NCBI RefSeq assembly: GCF_007751715.1
Contig: NZ_CP036292.1
Coordinates: 3,162,001-3,226,000 of the forward strand
Source of the DNA: Rosistilla oblonga
Lineage (GTDB): Bacteria; Planctomycetota; Planctomycetia; Pirellulales; Pirellulaceae
Direction of reading: 5' to 3'
DNA: 64,000 nucleotides
The position numbers and the translations under genes are program-made. Of this stretch, positions 63,018 to 64,000 are shown piece by piece. The first letter of the stretch is position 1. Each line of letters starts with the position of its first letter. Under the pieces are notes generated by a model, which worked only from the letters and a program-made list of their open reading frames with translations, ran no database searches and was not told the origin of the DNA.

Positions 63018-63521
63018 TCAAACACCAATCGTTTCGATTCGCTGCAGGCGAGTATCAAATCCGGCCGCAAGTTCGTCGATCAAACCGCTCATTCTGCCGA
63101 TCGCATCGCGGCTGGTCGCTTCCTGTTTGGTCAAACCGTCCGCCAGTTCGGCGATCGCGGCGGAGGTTTGCAGCAATGTGTTTTCGAGCGCATCGATTTC
63201 CCCCGCCTCCCGATCGCTCCACCGCTGCGAATCGAGCAGCGGACTGTTGGCGTCGCCGCTCGATCGAATCGCCTGCAGCAGTTGATCGATCCGCGACTTC
63301 AGCCGCTCGCCCACCGCCAAGCTGCTGAGGATTCCTTGATCGACCTGGTGAGCCAAGTGACGGTCGAGCTTTTGTTTACCGCCGACAAGCGTCTCGGAAA
63401 GCCTAGCGCGGAACAATCGATCGCTCTCGCATCGATGCAGCGGTTCCTGGTAGCCGCGATTGCATGGAAGCTGCCGCTCGGCATCGCTCTCCCGATCGGC
63501 GGGTTTGGTGTCGTAATTCAT
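63018..63521 (-). CDS. Hypothetical small coiled-coil protein
   Basis: 167 residues, ending 57 bp before the PVC cytochrome gene on the same strand. The C-terminal two-thirds is strongly helical with heptad-like spacing of Leu/Ile/Ala (ERLKSRIDQLLQAI, EIDALENTLLQTSAAIAELADGL, AIGRMSGLIDELAAGFDTRLQRIE), suggesting a coiled-coil. No signal or membrane segment. The N-terminal part is basic and low in structure. No family was recognised and the ribosome-binding site is weak, so it may be shorter at the N-terminus than given. An overlapping plus-strand frame looks like its shadow. Confidence 0.5.
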   Translation of the reverse strand: MNYDTKPADRESDAERQLPCNRGYQEPLHRCESDRLFRARLSETLVGGKQKLDRHLAHQVDQGILSSLAVGERLKSRIDQLLQAIRSSGDANSPLLDSQRWSDREAGEIDALENTLLQTSAAIAELADGLTKQEATSRDAIGRMSGLIDELAAGFDTRLQRIETIGV

Positions 63522-64000
63522 ATCTCAGCGTTATGGCCATCCTGTTCCGTTGAGCCGATTGCGATGGTCCGTCATTAACCATGATGACCTCAAGATAACG
63601 TATTTTCCCGCCGCCTGTTTCGCTCGCTTCGATGGGATGCGCCGCGATCGGTCCCGATCGACAGCAACGAGAAGCGATTGTTCCGAATGTTTCGGTCGAA
63701 CAGGGAACATTCGCAACCCATAGGAAAACTTTGACAATAACAGTCAGCGTGCTAGGTTTGAATCAGCCGAAGGAAAACTCGGCATGCCGTTATTATCGGC
63801 ACCCAACAGGTTGGGAACGCTGTCGCGATCACGGGCGGAAACGAACCGGTGGCGCTGCGACGACGCGAGCAACGGCAAACCAAACACGAACCGACGCGTG
63901 GCTTCGCATCGACAACTGCAATCGATGCGAGCTTCCAGCGGATTCAGATACCAATACATTTTTTACACTTTGTTCGATCGCATCCGGAGCGAGATTCATG
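63522..64000. other. Window-end region without a supported gene
   Basis: About 480 bp. Low-GC spots (ttgacaataacag, ttttttacactttg) near 63730 and 63958 may be promoter elements. The last three bases are ATG with GGAG 8 nt upstream (cggagcgag), which may be the start of a plus-strand gene continuing beyond the window. Confidence 0.4.

Noticed and set aside
63744-63959. 71-codon minus-strand frame near the window end
   Set aside because: No ribosome-binding site and no protein-like pattern.
63998-64000. ATG at the very end of the window with GGAG upstream
   Set aside because: Only a start codon is visible; it may begin a gene, but nothing of its coding sequence can be seen.

Overview
The window looks like a chromosomal segment of a planctomycete, most likely family Pirellulaceae (Rhodopirellula/Rosistilla-like); this is an inference from gene content. 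Markers are a DUF1559 protein with a prepilin-type N-terminus, a pair of sulfatases, a ~990-residue PVC-type membrane-bound dehydrogenase with a C-terminal cytochrome c domain, EF-hand and PQQ-propeller esterases, a ResB-CcsA fusion, a GldA/GldFG/DUF4340 cassette, and many secreted proteins of unknown role. No rRNA, tRNA, insertion sequence, prophage or CRISPR array was found.

Layout. 1-4.1 kb: tail of an FtsX-type permease; a MarR regulator with two palindromic operators in front of it, coupled to a siderophore-interacting-type flavin reductase; an EF-hand esterase; and a zeta-toxin-like kinase overlapping a 66-residue partner, the kinase having no normal start codon before its P-loop. 4.2-11 kb (minus strand): a cluster in which a PQQ-propeller/esterase-fold protein, a secreted beta-rich protein and a His-rich YHYH protein lead into an OmpR-type response regulator and a histidine kinase. 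11.6-17 kb: SOUL haem-binding protein, PEP carboxylase with a TolC-family fragment stuck to its end, and an SDR/DUF2892 pair. 17-23 kb: DUF1593 protein, two overlapping sulfatases and a sugar-porter MFS transporter. 23-29 kb: MacB-like ABC transporter, adaptor and TolC-like lipoprotein forming a tripartite exporter. 29-31.4 kb: groES-groEL with a clear terminator. 31.7-39.3 kb: esterase, DUF1559 protein, and a lipoprotein preceding a 1201-residue ResB-CcsA cytochrome c maturation protein.

39.5-47.9 kb holds the most unusual protein, a beta-class DNA methyltransferase with a ~330-residue histone H1-like Lys/Ala/Pro tail, followed by a polysaccharide deacetylase whose ribosome-binding site lies in a hairpin, a Ser/Thr kinase, a PIG-L deacetylase, a HTH-pseudoreceiver protein and a DUF433/DUF5615 toxin-antitoxin-like pair. 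48.1-48.5 kb has three 80-bp palindromic repeats separated by 29- and 31-bp unique spacers, directly upstream of thiS-thiG. 50-56.8 kb: a Tat-exported metallophosphoesterase and the minus-strand GldA/GldFG/DUF4340 operon. 57.4-63.5 kb: a large partly disordered secreted protein with a putative helical toroid, the PVC cytochrome protein and a small coiled-coil protein.

The best candidates for something undescribed are the 80-bp repeat array, the methyltransferase-H1 tail fusion, the kinase/partner module at 3.3-4.1 kb, and the PQQ-propeller protein whose esterase-fold domain lacks its nucleophile and histidine.
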